Below are positions 16,970 through 25,690 of a stretch of DNA of 43,683 bases, one piece after another. The stretch covers positions 1 through 43,683 of the forward strand of contig MHYA01000003.1 in NCBI GenBank assembly GCA_001825675.1. Reading direction: 5' to 3'. The notes below the pieces were generated by a model. The model had not been told where the DNA came from, did not search any database, and saw only the letters and a list, made by a program, of their open reading frames with translations. Within the stretch, counting starts at the first letter, position 1, and each line of letters starts with the position of its first letter. The DNA comes from Planctomycetes bacterium GWF2_42_9. Lineage in GTDB: Bacteria; Planctomycetota; Phycisphaerae; Sedimentisphaerales; UBA12454. Both the position numbers and the translations under genes were made by a program.

Positions 16970-18133
16970 ATGGATAATCGTATAAAGATTTCAAATTCTG
17001 AATATCTTCAAAGAATACTCAGGTGCGCAGTCTTGGCGGGTAAGAACGATATAGACGTTGTAATCGCAAATTCCAATGAAGCAGATTTCGCAAATGTCAG
17101 ATATTTTTCAGGCTTTTGGCCGTTATTTGAAGTTGGTGGCGTAGCGATAGCTGCAAATGGCAAAGCTGCATTGATGGTAGGTCCTGAATCGCAGGAATTC
17201 GCCGAAAGCTGGTCGCCCATAAAAAACATACATAGAATGAGGGAATACCGTGAATCAGCAGACCCGCAATTTCCAGGCGGCGGATTTAATACTTTTGCAG
17301 ATGTATTCGAATCAATAGGTGTTAAAAATCCTAAAAAGATTGGTATTGCAGGCTGGCTTGTAACAAGTGTTGATTTATATCAATCTATACAAAAAGCATT
17401 TCCATCGGCTGAAATAGTTAAGGCAGATAATATTGTAACAGAACTCAGACAAATTAAATCTGAAGCCGAAATTGCTTGCCTTAAAGAAGCGTTTCGTATT
17501 TCCGAAATTGCAGTTGACGCTGTTTTAGGTAAAATCAAGCTTGGTATGACCGAACTTCAGGCTGTGGGCATTGCACAGCAGGCCATTTATGAAAATGGGG
17601 GGGAATATGAAGCTCATGCACTTTATCTTTTTGGTGGTAACAATACGAATAATGCTATTTCACGGCCGAGATATAACATTATCGAAAAAGGCAAAATAAT
17701 CCAGCTTAATTTAGGTGCAAGATATTGTGGTTATTCACCTTCAATTGGAATTCCGTTTTGCATTGGAAAAATGAATGTAAGACAGAAAGAGCTTGTTCAA
17801 TTTGGACTTGATGCTCATTTTAAAACCAGAGAATGGTTGAGAGCGGGAATTGTAGCAGGTGAAGTTGCGAAAAAATTTGAAGTGTATTTTAAAGAAAAAG
17901 GATATGCGGCTAATTATCTTTATGGTCCATGTCACGGCCTGGGGATGCTTGAAGTTGAAAAGCCATGGATAGAGACTACTTCAGAGTATAAACTGCAAGA
18001 GAATATGACATTCCAGGTGGATACTTTTGTTCGAGACAAAGAATTTGGATTGAGATGGGAGACTGGTGCTGTGATAAAGAAAAACGGCATCGAACTTCTT
18101 TCAGATAAAATTAAAGGCATAGTTGAGCTTTAG
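16970..18133 (+). CDS. M24-fold (creatinase/Xaa-Pro-peptidase-like) protein lacking metal ligands
   Basis: A 387-aa pita-bread-fold protein. The ATG at 16970 follows AGAAAGGA; an earlier ATG at 16880 would overlap the upstream gene. Residues 1-150 form the creatinase-type N-domain (NVRYFSGFWPLFEVGGVAI). The catalytic half begins at LRQIKSEAEIACLKEA. Where M24 metallopeptidases have the two Asp ligands, this protein reads IIQLNLGARYCGYSPSIG, so both are missing. CHGLGMLEVEKPW keeps the His and LRWETG keeps one Glu. This resembles metal-free creatinase more than aminopeptidase P. With a creatininase-like gene nearby, an amidinohydrolase-type or other C-N hydrolysis is possible, but the substrate is unknown. 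Confidence 0.75.
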   Translation: MDNRIKISNSEYLQRILRCAVLAGKNDIDVVIANSNEADFANVRYFSGFWPLFEVGGVAIAANGKAALMVGPESQEFAESWSPIKNIHRMREYRESADPQFPGGGFNTFADVFESIGVKNPKKIGIAGWLVTSVDLYQSIQKAFPSAEIVKADNIVTELRQIKSEAEIACLKEAFRISEIAVDAVLGKIKLGMTELQAVGIAQQAIYENGGEYEAHALYLFGGNNTNNAISRPRYNIIEKGKIIQLNLGARYCGYSPSIGIPFCIGKMNVRQKELVQFGLDAHFKTREWLRAGIVAGEVAKKFEVYFKEKGYAANYLYGPCHGLGMLEVEKPWIETTSEYKLQENMTFQVDTFVRDKEFGLRWETGAVIKKNGIELLSDKIKGIVEL

Positions 18134-18145
18134 AGGAGCATATAA

Positions 18146-18511
18146 ATGAATACAGGTAAAAGAGTTTGGGTTTTTCCTGATGGTGATTTGCCGCAGGCGG
18201 GTGATAAAGAGCCATTTGGACATGAATCGCTTGTTATTCTTAATATGAATGGTCAAGATACGAATGTAGAATTTGATATTTACTTTGATAAAGCTGAACC
18301 TGTGAAAAGTATTAAATCCATCATAAAAGTTGAAAGAGTTAAATGTTTCAGACTCGATAAACCGATAGGTGAAAATAATTATCAAATACCTTTTGGTCAA
18401 TATGCGTTGGTTGTTCGCAGCCAATTACCGGTTATTGCGCAAATAGGCAGAATGGATGTTACGCAACCTAATTTGGCATACTATACAACTATGGGTTATG
18501 CCCTTGAATAA
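18146..18511 (+). CDS. ASRT-like (sensory rhodopsin transducer family) beta-sandwich protein
   Basis: A 121-aa soluble protein resembling Anabaena sensory rhodopsin transducer (PF07100): GKRVWVFPDGDLP, GHESLVILNMNGQDTNVEF, IYFDKAEPVKS, VKCFRLDKP, and SQLPVIAQIGRMD. Its length (about 120 aa) matches the family. No rhodopsin gene is in the window, so photosensing is unlikely here. The family is a beta-sandwich that may bind a small ligand, and homologues occur in carbohydrate operons. The gene lies 12 nt after the M24 gene and 17 nt before the creatininase-like gene, with a strong GAGGAG ribosome site. It is probably translated as part of the same message. Confidence 0.8.
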   Translation: MNTGKRVWVFPDGDLPQAGDKEPFGHESLVILNMNGQDTNVEFDIYFDKAEPVKSIKSIIKVERVKCFRLDKPIGENNYQIPFGQYALVVRSQLPVIAQIGRMDVTQPNLAYYTTMGYALE

Positions 18512-18528
18512 ATTGTAAATGGTGAGTT

Positions 18529-19275
18529 ATGCGATATGAAATAATGTTTCCAGACCAGTTGCGGCAGGCGATAGATAAAAATATACCAGCGGTAATGGCA
18601 ATAGGAGTGATAGAATATCATAGTGAACATTGCTGTATTGGCGTTGATACACTTGTTGTTACGAGAGCTTTGGATGTTCTCGAAAAAGAAATGGAAATAG
18701 TTATTCTGCCACCTTTTGTTTATGGCACTGCAAGTTATGCAGTATCATCACCAGAGAGAAAAGGAACAATCAGTGTTAATTCGCATACGGTGTACCTATT
18801 TGCCAAAGACCTCTTTTTAAATTTGCTTAGGGTAGGTTTAAGAAATATCCATCTGTTCATACACCATCAAAGTGAGAGTTTCACGGCAGGCATGCCCACC
18901 GACCTTGCCTTAAAACTAGCGTCAAAAGAGTCTATATTTGAATTTTTGGAAAAACAGCGTGGCGAAGGCTGGTGGGGCAGCGAAAAGATGCGGGATTATT
19001 ATAAACAGCATGAGAAAGGCTCTGATCCTTTTAGCTGGATACAGATCCATCCGTTTATGGATGAGCAGACACAGAAACAATTTCCAATAGATCACGCAGG
19101 CAAGCAGGAAACTTCTTTAATGATGGCGTTTTGTCCTGAAGGTTTGGATATGAAACGCCACACTAAAGAACACTGGTTTGCAGAATCAGCCAAAGATGCA
19201 AATATGGATTATGCAAATGACGCAAAGAAAATGATTTTAAATAAAATTAAAAGAATCCTGTACAACAATGAATAA
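18529..19275 (+). CDS. Creatininase-family amidohydrolase-like protein
   Basis: A 248-aa protein of the creatininase family (PF02633). The metal-binding entry motif is IEYHSEHCCIGVD, giving Glu, His at +2 and Asp at +11 with the same spacing as in creatininase. SPERKGTISVNSHTVY matches the following strand/helix. Where most members have NGHGGN or NGHYEN, this protein has IHHQSES, so the second metal site is altered. Family members hydrolyse cyclic or linear amides such as creatinine and FAPy intermediates. The stop overlaps the next start by 8 nt, indicating translational coupling. Located between the ASRT-like gene and a hydrolase-like gene; the combination with M24 proteins suggests a shared nitrogen-containing substrate. 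Confidence 0.75.
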   Translation: MRYEIMFPDQLRQAIDKNIPAVMAIGVIEYHSEHCCIGVDTLVVTRALDVLEKEMEIVILPPFVYGTASYAVSSPERKGTISVNSHTVYLFAKDLFLNLLRVGLRNIHLFIHHQSESFTAGMPTDLALKLASKESIFEFLEKQRGEGWWGSEKMRDYYKQHEKGSDPFSWIQIHPFMDEQTQKQFPIDHAGKQETSLMMAFCPEGLDMKRHTKEHWFAESAKDANMDYANDAKKMILNKIKRILYNNE

Positions 19276-20992
19276 GTTTGAAGATAGAATATTTAGATGC
19301 GGTGAAAGCGATTTTTATCGCAATGAGATAATAAACTGCAATCGGACGCATACGGATAAAAATCTTTATGAAATAGCCGGTGCCGGATTCAATGGTATAT
19401 GGCTGCGTGGAAAATTACGAGAGATTATTCCGGGGAATTTGTTTAGAGATTATGTAACCAATGCGGAAAAACGCTTGTCCGAATTATCTAAACTCTGTAG
19501 TCATTCAGAACGATATGGATTAGGAGTTTGGCTTTATCTTACAGAACCTTTGGGGATTGAAGCTGCACACCCGTTTTGGAAAAAACATCCTGATTTAGCT
19601 GGAAGTCGCGTTAAGATTTTGTCAGAGAAAGAAAAAATTTCTCTTTGTTCATCTACTAAGCAGGTGCAGGATTATCTTTTTGAAGGATTCAGAAATCTTT
19701 TTAAGCGATTACCTCTTCGGGGCGTTATACTCATAACATCAAGTGAACAGGTGAATAATTGCTGGGCGCATGTACTCTCAAGCCCGGCAACATATCCATG
19801 CCCTGAAAAATTCTGGTCGAAAGACTGCCAATGTCCACGATGTGATCCACGTGGTCCATTTGAGGTAATATCTGAAATATTAAACTTTGTTAATAGCGGC
19901 ATTAAATCGGCAAACTCCAAAGCCAAAACTGTTGCTTGGAATTGGTCATGGAATATGCATTGTAAACCTCCCTATAAACCTATTATAGAGGCCTTACAAA
20001 AAGATATTATTGTGATGGGAGATTTTGAACGCGGCGGCATAGTTCGAAGAGAAGGGCAGAGCCGTGTTGTTGAAGAATACAGCCTTTGTTACCCTGGGCC
20101 TTCAAAATGTTTTCAACAAGAAGCCAAGTATTTAAGCAAACGTTCGTTATTCGCCAGACTGCAAATCAACACGACTCATGAACTTGCTACAGTTACAAAT
20201 TTACCGCTTGTAGTCTCATTGTATAGAAAATTTGCCTATTTGAGAAAAACTAATTGCTCAGGCATTATGGCAAGCTGGATTATAGGATGCGCTCCGGACA
20301 CGTTGAATACTTTTGCGGTGAAAAAGCTGACTTGCCAAAAGGTTTTGCCTAAAGAGAAGAATTGGATTCGTTCACTGGCTAAAGATTATTTCGGTTCAAA
20401 TGTGAAATGTGAATATATATTAAAAGCTTTATATGGCTTTTGTAACGCATGTAATTTCTATCCTATAAATGGCAATATATTTGTTTACCGTTCGCCTGTC
20501 AACTATGCTTTGGCTTATCCCTTGAAGCTTAGGTTTGAAGGAAAGGAAATGGGGCCATCATGGATAAAACACAAATTTGGCGACAGACTTGAAGATAGTC
20601 TTGGATGTTTTGATTTAGCCACGATGGTATCATTGCTTGAAAAATTAAGTTTCAGATGGCTTAAAGCTTTTAAATGGTATGAAAAGGCTTTGTCAAATAC
20701 AAATATACATGGGACAAGAGAGTTAGCTGTTGCAGCTATAGCCGGCTGTTCATTTCGAAGTGCTTATAATGTTTATCGGTGGTATCGTTCGCGAAGAAAT
20801 AAAAAGACCAAATCTCTTATCACATCTGAACTGCGCATTATTGAGGATGAAATAAGCAATTTAAATATGGCCTTAAGATACATCGAAAATGATAAAAGGT
20901 TCGGTTTTCATGAAGAAGATAAATGGCAAGTTTTTACATCAGAAGATATTCTTAAAAAAATGAAAATATTAAAACGAATGGCAGGTAAATGA
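19268..20992 (+). CDS. Large TIM-barrel hydrolase-like protein, family not recognised
   Basis: A 574-aa protein without signal peptide. Its start overlaps the creatininase-like gene by 8 nt. The first 300 residues have a beta/alpha-barrel look (GAGFNGIWLRG, RYGLGVWLYLTEPLG, LRGVILITSSEQVNNC, AKTVAWNWSWN, IIVMGDFERGG). A DCQCPRCDPRGP segment near residues 181-192 resembles the Cys-rich loop seen in GH20-like and DUF4838 proteins; the DUF4838 neighbour has CQCENCSR. The acidic TSSEQ at a strand end could be catalytic. The C-terminal 200 residues are helical. I would call it a probable glycosidase-like protein of the same substrate pathway. Confidence 0.45.
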   Translation: MNKFEDRIFRCGESDFYRNEIINCNRTHTDKNLYEIAGAGFNGIWLRGKLREIIPGNLFRDYVTNAEKRLSELSKLCSHSERYGLGVWLYLTEPLGIEAAHPFWKKHPDLAGSRVKILSEKEKISLCSSTKQVQDYLFEGFRNLFKRLPLRGVILITSSEQVNNCWAHVLSSPATYPCPEKFWSKDCQCPRCDPRGPFEVISEILNFVNSGIKSANSKAKTVAWNWSWNMHCKPPYKPIIEALQKDIIVMGDFERGGIVRREGQSRVVEEYSLCYPGPSKCFQQEAKYLSKRSLFARLQINTTHELATVTNLPLVVSLYRKFAYLRKTNCSGIMASWIIGCAPDTLNTFAVKKLTCQKVLPKEKNWIRSLAKDYFGSNVKCEYILKALYGFCNACNFYPINGNIFVYRSPVNYALAYPLKLRFEGKEMGPSWIKHKFGDRLEDSLGCFDLATMVSLLEKLSFRWLKAFKWYEKALSNTNIHGTRELAVAAIAGCSFRSAYNVYRWYRSRRNKKTKSLITSELRIIEDEISNLNMALRYIENDKRFGFHEEDKWQVFTSEDILKKMKILKRMAGK

Positions 20993-23116
20993 ATGAAGTC
21001 TGATTATAAAATTCAAATAAAAAGGGCTTTATTAATTGTATTGTATTGTACAGCTTTATCTTTAGGCCAAAACGATATTGAAGTGAATGAAGAGTGGCAC
21101 ATATATTCTCCATTATCATCTTCTTCGCCAGAAAACTTTGCTGCAAAAGAGTTTCAAACTCTTTTTAGGCAGGCTACAGATATTAATTTGCCTATATCGA
21201 CAGAGAAGGAATTTGGAAAATTTATTTTTATTGGGCATAACAAATTAGCTGATTCTAATGAAATTAAGATAGTAAATTATGGCGAAGAGGATTTTCGTAT
21301 AATTATAAGTGATGACCATATATACATTGTTGGGGGCCGTCCACGAGGCACGCTTTATGGCGTATATACGTTTCTCGAAGATTATGTTGGGGTTAAGTTT
21401 TTAACTGCTGAACATACATATATCCCTAAAATAAAAAAGTCATTTTTGCTTAAAACCATTGATCGTAGTTATCACCCCCCATTGATGTATCGTAATGTGT
21501 ATAGTGGTGAGTTTATCTTGCCTTCCGACGAGCAGACAAAATTATTTCTTGTTCGTTCACGAATAAACGCGTCAGATCAAGTTTTGCCGGATTATTTAGG
21601 CGGTGTATCTTCGTTTAAGTTAATAAATCATAGCTTTTGGAGTCAGTTGCCGACAAGCGAATTTGGTACCCAACATCCTGAATATTATGCCTTATTTAAT
21701 AGCAGACGACTGTCTAATGTGAAAAACGACGCTTCAGAAACACAGCTTTGTTTGACGAATCCAGATGTTCTAAAACAGGTTATTGATGCAGTTGAATCTG
21801 AAATTATAGCAAGGCCAAACATTAAAACTATTTCTGTCAGTCAGAATGACAATTACTTCTATTGCCAATGTGAAAATTGTAGCAGAATTGATGATGCAGA
21901 AGGTTCACCGATGGGTTCTTTGCTCAAACTTGTTAATAATGTTGCGGAGTATACTAAAAATAAATACCCAGAATATAAGATTGGGACATTAGCATATCAG
22001 TATTCACGAAAACCTCCTAAGGACATTCGTCCTCACGAGAATGTTCAAATTCAATTGTGTTCTATTGAATGCTGTATAATGCATCCAATAGCTGATGCCA
22101 ATTGTCCCCAAAATATTGCATTCTGCCAGGATTTAAATAGCTGGAGCAGGATTTGTGACCATATATATATATGGAATTACAATACAAATTTTCAGGATTA
22201 TTTGCTTCCGTGCCCTAATCTTTATGTGATCGCGCCAAATATCAGGTATTTCTTATCACGCGGGGCTAAAGGAATCTTTATGCAGGGGGCATACAACACT
22301 CTTGCATCTGAGTTTTCAGATTTAAGAAATTATATCACGGCTCGTTTACTTTGGGATCCAAATCAGGATACGGAAAAACTCATAGATGAATTCCTTAGAT
22401 TACATTATGGGAAATCGGCTGATCCAATTAAACAGTATATAACGTTTTTTCATAACAAAGCTTGTTCGAGCGGCATGCACACGAGTCCTTATGGAAAAGC
22501 GGCAGATTATGCGATTGATGACGAAGTAATTGAATTTGGGAAAAAAGCTTTTCGAGATGCTATGGCAATAGCAAAAAATGAAGATTTTAAGAAACGAGTT
22601 GAGAAAGCTTCTATATGCATCCTCAGAGTGGAGTTGGAGCCAATATGGTATATTAACCAGTCATCTAATCTCACTCCGAACCAGATTGAGATGTTAATGC
22701 CCAGTGTTAGTCAGTTTCTTTTAACATGCAAGGAGAATGGCGTAAATCTGAATAATCAAAATGAAGTCCAGGCTCTTTTTTTTATGTTGGCAACTCAATT
22801 TGAAAATGTCAGTTATCCTAAACCGGCTAACCTGGAAAAAGCGATTCCTAAACTTCGTTCTGTTGTTGCTGGCTACTTATCGAAATGTACGGAATTAAAT
22901 ATATCCCAGCCATATTTGGCGGCTGTCGATTTATATCAGAGAATCTTGGTTCAAAGTGCAATGCCAATTACTGATTTAGAAATATTTAAACCTCGCGTTG
23001 AACATTTCTTCAAATTATGTGACAAATATAATATTAGCCGAGCGGGTGAGTGTGTATTTATTTCGCAGAAATCTGAAGAGTTGAAAAAACTTTTAAAACA
23101 ATCCACAAAAAATTAA
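20993..23116 (+). CDS. Secreted DUF4838 protein, alpha-glucuronidase-like
   Basis: A 707-aa exported protein with a signal peptide (basic start, then LLIVLYCTALSLGQ). Residues about 25-140 match the GH67-type N-terminal domain (SPENFAAKEFQTLFRQATD, FIFIGHNK, IYIVGGRPRGTLYGVYTFLEDYVGVKF). DUF4838 (PF16126) follows with SVSQNDNYFYCQCENCSRID, IGTLAYQYSRKPP and QIQLCSIECC. GH67 alpha-glucuronidases remove uronic acids from xylan; DUF4838 proteins are related to them, but their activity is poorly established. The ATG follows the previous stop directly. A signal peptide in mid-cluster indicates that part of the degradation is periplasmic or extracellular. Confidence 0.8.
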   Translation: MKSDYKIQIKRALLIVLYCTALSLGQNDIEVNEEWHIYSPLSSSSPENFAAKEFQTLFRQATDINLPISTEKEFGKFIFIGHNKLADSNEIKIVNYGEEDFRIIISDDHIYIVGGRPRGTLYGVYTFLEDYVGVKFLTAEHTYIPKIKKSFLLKTIDRSYHPPLMYRNVYSGEFILPSDEQTKLFLVRSRINASDQVLPDYLGGVSSFKLINHSFWSQLPTSEFGTQHPEYYALFNSRRLSNVKNDASETQLCLTNPDVLKQVIDAVESEIIARPNIKTISVSQNDNYFYCQCENCSRIDDAEGSPMGSLLKLVNNVAEYTKNKYPEYKIGTLAYQYSRKPPKDIRPHENVQIQLCSIECCIMHPIADANCPQNIAFCQDLNSWSRICDHIYIWNYNTNFQDYLLPCPNLYVIAPNIRYFLSRGAKGIFMQGAYNTLASEFSDLRNYITARLLWDPNQDTEKLIDEFLRLHYGKSADPIKQYITFFHNKACSSGMHTSPYGKAADYAIDDEVIEFGKKAFRDAMAIAKNEDFKKRVEKASICILRVELEPIWYINQSSNLTPNQIEMLMPSVSQFLLTCKENGVNLNNQNEVQALFFMLATQFENVSYPKPANLEKAIPKLRSVVAGYLSKCTELNISQPYLAAVDLYQRILVQSAMPITDLEIFKPRVEHFFKLCDKYNISRAGECVFISQKSEELKKLLKQSTKN

Positions 23117-23137
23117 ACTGTATAGGAGCTTTAACAA

Positions 23138-24532
23138 ATGGCTGAATTAAAATTAAAAAAAGTAGATGTCAAAAATATCCTGAACATTGGTTTCCCTTTA
23201 GAGGTCGAACCTGAGATCCCTTTATTGGTATATGATAATCGAATAAAAAAATTGCGGACGTTGATGAAAAAAGAGGGCTTTTCAACGGTTCTGATTTATG
23301 GAGACAGGGAACATTTGGGGAATATTATGTATTTTACTGGGTATGACCCAAGATTTGAAGAAACCTTGTTGATAGTACATGATGATGATTCTGAATTAGT
23401 TCTTATAGTTGGTAATGAGGGATATGTATATTCGAATGTAAGTCCTGTCCCGCATCGAAAACTTTTATTTTCTCCTTTTAGCCTTGCTGGTCAGCCCTGT
23501 AACAGTACCGCCGACCTTGCATCTGTTTTGAAAGATTTTATTCATAATACTAAAAGTGTTGGACTTGTTGGGTGGAAATCATTTTCAGCCTCAAAAACCA
23601 AGAACTTTGCAGTTCCTCATTTCATTGTGAATGCGATAAGTCAATTGATGGATATAACCAATCTCAAAGATGTAACTGACTGGTTGATGGATCCGCAGAA
23701 TGGCCTTCGCAGTTGCTATGAAATTGAACAATTGGCAAAATTTGAATGGGTTTCAACATGGTCTTCGGAGTCCGTATTCAGAGCTATTTCGAAGTTGCAG
23801 GATGGACAATCCGAATATGAAATTGCATCCAATATGCAACTTAATGGTTATCCTCATGCACATCATCTTTGTATTACTTCAGGTGATAGATTAAAAAGTT
23901 TTTTCGCAGGGAGTCCTTCAAGTAAAAAAGTAAAAACCGGAGAACCTTTTTTTATTGCTCTTGGATTAAGAGGCAGCAATACCTGTCGTGCAGGTTTTTT
24001 GGTACACGATGCGTCAGAGCTTCCAGAGAATATTCGGGATTATGCCTCAAAAGTTGTTATCCCCTATTTTAAAGCTATCAGGAGTTGGTACCAAAAACTT
24101 TCTATTGGAACAAATGTTTCCGAATTACATCGACTTGTGCATAGCGAACTAAAAAAACCACTCTTTAATATCGGGCTGAACATCGGGCACCAGATTGATT
24201 ATGAAGAATGGATGAATAGCCCTGTTACGGAAAACAGCACAGTTGAATTAAAATCAGGTAATTATTATCAATGTGACTTCTTCCCGGCTGTCGAGGGTGA
24301 TTATTTTGGCACTTTTGCTGAAGATGGTGTGGCCTTGCTGAATTCATCTGAACGGCGTGAATTCGAAGTAAAATATCCTCAGGCATATAAGAGAATTCGG
24401 TATCGCAGAAATATTATGAAAAATATCTTGGGAATTGAATTATCCGAAGATGCAATGCCTTTTTCAAATATATGTGGTTTTATATTTCCTTACTTATATG
24501 ATCTGAATCTTGTTCCAAGTGCAGCGATCTAA
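23138..24532 (+). CDS. Second M24-fold protein lacking metal ligands
   Basis: A 464-aa protein with the creatinase/prolidase arrangement. Residues 30-170 form the N-terminal domain (DNRIKKLRTLMKKEGFSTVL, NIMYFTGYDPRFEETLLIV) and residues about 190-440 the pita-bread part. The expected metal-binding segment reads EPFFIALGLRGSNTCRAG, without either Asp. IGHQIDYEEW replaces the usual HGIG region, and FAEDGVALL stands where the last Glu-containing strand is expected. It is therefore probably not a metallopeptidase. It is longer than the paralogue at 16970 and clearly divergent from it. The ribosome site TAGGAG is strong. Two such proteins in one cluster suggest two steps, or a catalytic and a non-catalytic partner. 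Confidence 0.65.
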   Translation: MAELKLKKVDVKNILNIGFPLEVEPEIPLLVYDNRIKKLRTLMKKEGFSTVLIYGDREHLGNIMYFTGYDPRFEETLLIVHDDDSELVLIVGNEGYVYSNVSPVPHRKLLFSPFSLAGQPCNSTADLASVLKDFIHNTKSVGLVGWKSFSASKTKNFAVPHFIVNAISQLMDITNLKDVTDWLMDPQNGLRSCYEIEQLAKFEWVSTWSSESVFRAISKLQDGQSEYEIASNMQLNGYPHAHHLCITSGDRLKSFFAGSPSSKKVKTGEPFFIALGLRGSNTCRAGFLVHDASELPENIRDYASKVVIPYFKAIRSWYQKLSIGTNVSELHRLVHSELKKPLFNIGLNIGHQIDYEEWMNSPVTENSTVELKSGNYYQCDFFPAVEGDYFGTFAEDGVALLNSSERREFEVKYPQAYKRIRYRRNIMKNILGIELSEDAMPFSNICGFIFPYLYDLNLVPSAAI

Positions 24533-24573
24533 GCATCGAAATTAATGCAAATTGTTATTTTATAGGGAATAGC

Positions 24574-25644
24574 ATGGATATGGATAAAATAGATAACCTT
24601 GAATTGTGGAAAAGACGAAGAAAAATACTAAATCAGAAACTTTGGGACCTATTACTGGCAGGAAATATCAAACGCCCGGAAAAACCAAAATATGAAATTA
24701 TTGCCAAAGGTGAACAAGCGGAAAAAATGATAGAGGAAAATCTTAAATATGTTTTTAAGGCCTTTCCATCCGAGAAAAAACTATATCCAGAGTTAACTTA
24801 TAAATGGCATGGACCTGTAACATGGGATACATTCATAATATCTTATCCGGGCTGGCCGGGCGAGCCATCGCAAAGAGCGATATTAAGAATACCAAAAAGC
24901 AGGAATAATCCACTTCCTGCGGTACTCTGCTTTCATGGACATGGAAGGGGTTGTCTGCTGGGAAAGTCAGAAATGGACTACATTGCTTTGCCTTTAACTG
25001 CGAAAGGATACATTACTCTTTGTCCGGATGCGACAAGATGGGAAGACAGACGCGATAAGACTTATGAAAAAGCTGAAATTAATGATTTTAAGGGTATGGC
25101 GTTTTATTCTGAGAGAAACCTTGCTATGCCGCTTTTATATAAAGGGCAAACTTTGTTAGGAGTCATAATATGGGAGCACATGATTGCAGTTGATGTACTT
25201 CAATCTATGGATTTTGTCGATTTAAATAAAATAGGCACAATAGGTACGAGTATGGGAGGAGTGCAGAGCTTTTGGCTGTCGGCAATGGATAAGCGTATCA
25301 CATGTGGCGTTGAAAGTTGTGGCGTCAGTTCATTTGAAGTTTGGTCACAGGAAAAAACTTTAAATGCTTTAGTAAATTTCATTCCGCATATCTTGAGACA
25401 TACCGATTGGGGCGAAATAGGTGGATTGATTGCTCCAAGACCTTTTATGTGTTTAGATGCCGCACAGGATGGATTTTTCCCATTAAGAGGAATAAAGAGT
25501 ACTCATAAAATTATGTATAATATATTTAATCTTTATAATGCATCAGAAAAATTTAAAAAGCATATTCACACAGGAGGTCACCTTTTTATAGATAAGCATA
25601 TTGAACTTGCTTTTAAATGGCTTGATTATTGGCTAACCAAATAG
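24574..25644 (+). CDS. Alpha/beta hydrolase, acetyl-esterase/dienelactone-hydrolase-like
   Basis: A 356-aa cytoplasmic alpha/beta hydrolase. The triad is visible as Ser in GTSMGG (about residue 226), Asp in AAQDGFFP (about residue 293) and His in GGHLFID (about residue 333). The oxyanion-hole region is CFHGHGRG. The long N-terminal segment and the LIAPRPFM motif before the Asp resemble the acetyl xylan esterase-like subgroup found in Planctomycetota and Bacteroidetes glycan clusters. Removal of acetyl or other ester decorations from the sugar is the likely role. AGGGA precedes the ATG by 6 nt. Confidence 0.75.
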   Translation: MDMDKIDNLELWKRRRKILNQKLWDLLLAGNIKRPEKPKYEIIAKGEQAEKMIEENLKYVFKAFPSEKKLYPELTYKWHGPVTWDTFIISYPGWPGEPSQRAILRIPKSRNNPLPAVLCFHGHGRGCLLGKSEMDYIALPLTAKGYITLCPDATRWEDRRDKTYEKAEINDFKGMAFYSERNLAMPLLYKGQTLLGVIIWEHMIAVDVLQSMDFVDLNKIGTIGTSMGGVQSFWLSAMDKRITCGVESCGVSSFEVWSQEKTLNALVNFIPHILRHTDWGEIGGLIAPRPFMCLDAAQDGFFPLRGIKSTHKIMYNIFNLYNASEKFKKHIHTGGHLFIDKHIELAFKWLDYWLTK

Positions 25645-25690
25645 ATTGAACAAAATTAAAATTTGACTACGAATACTAAAGGACAGATTT

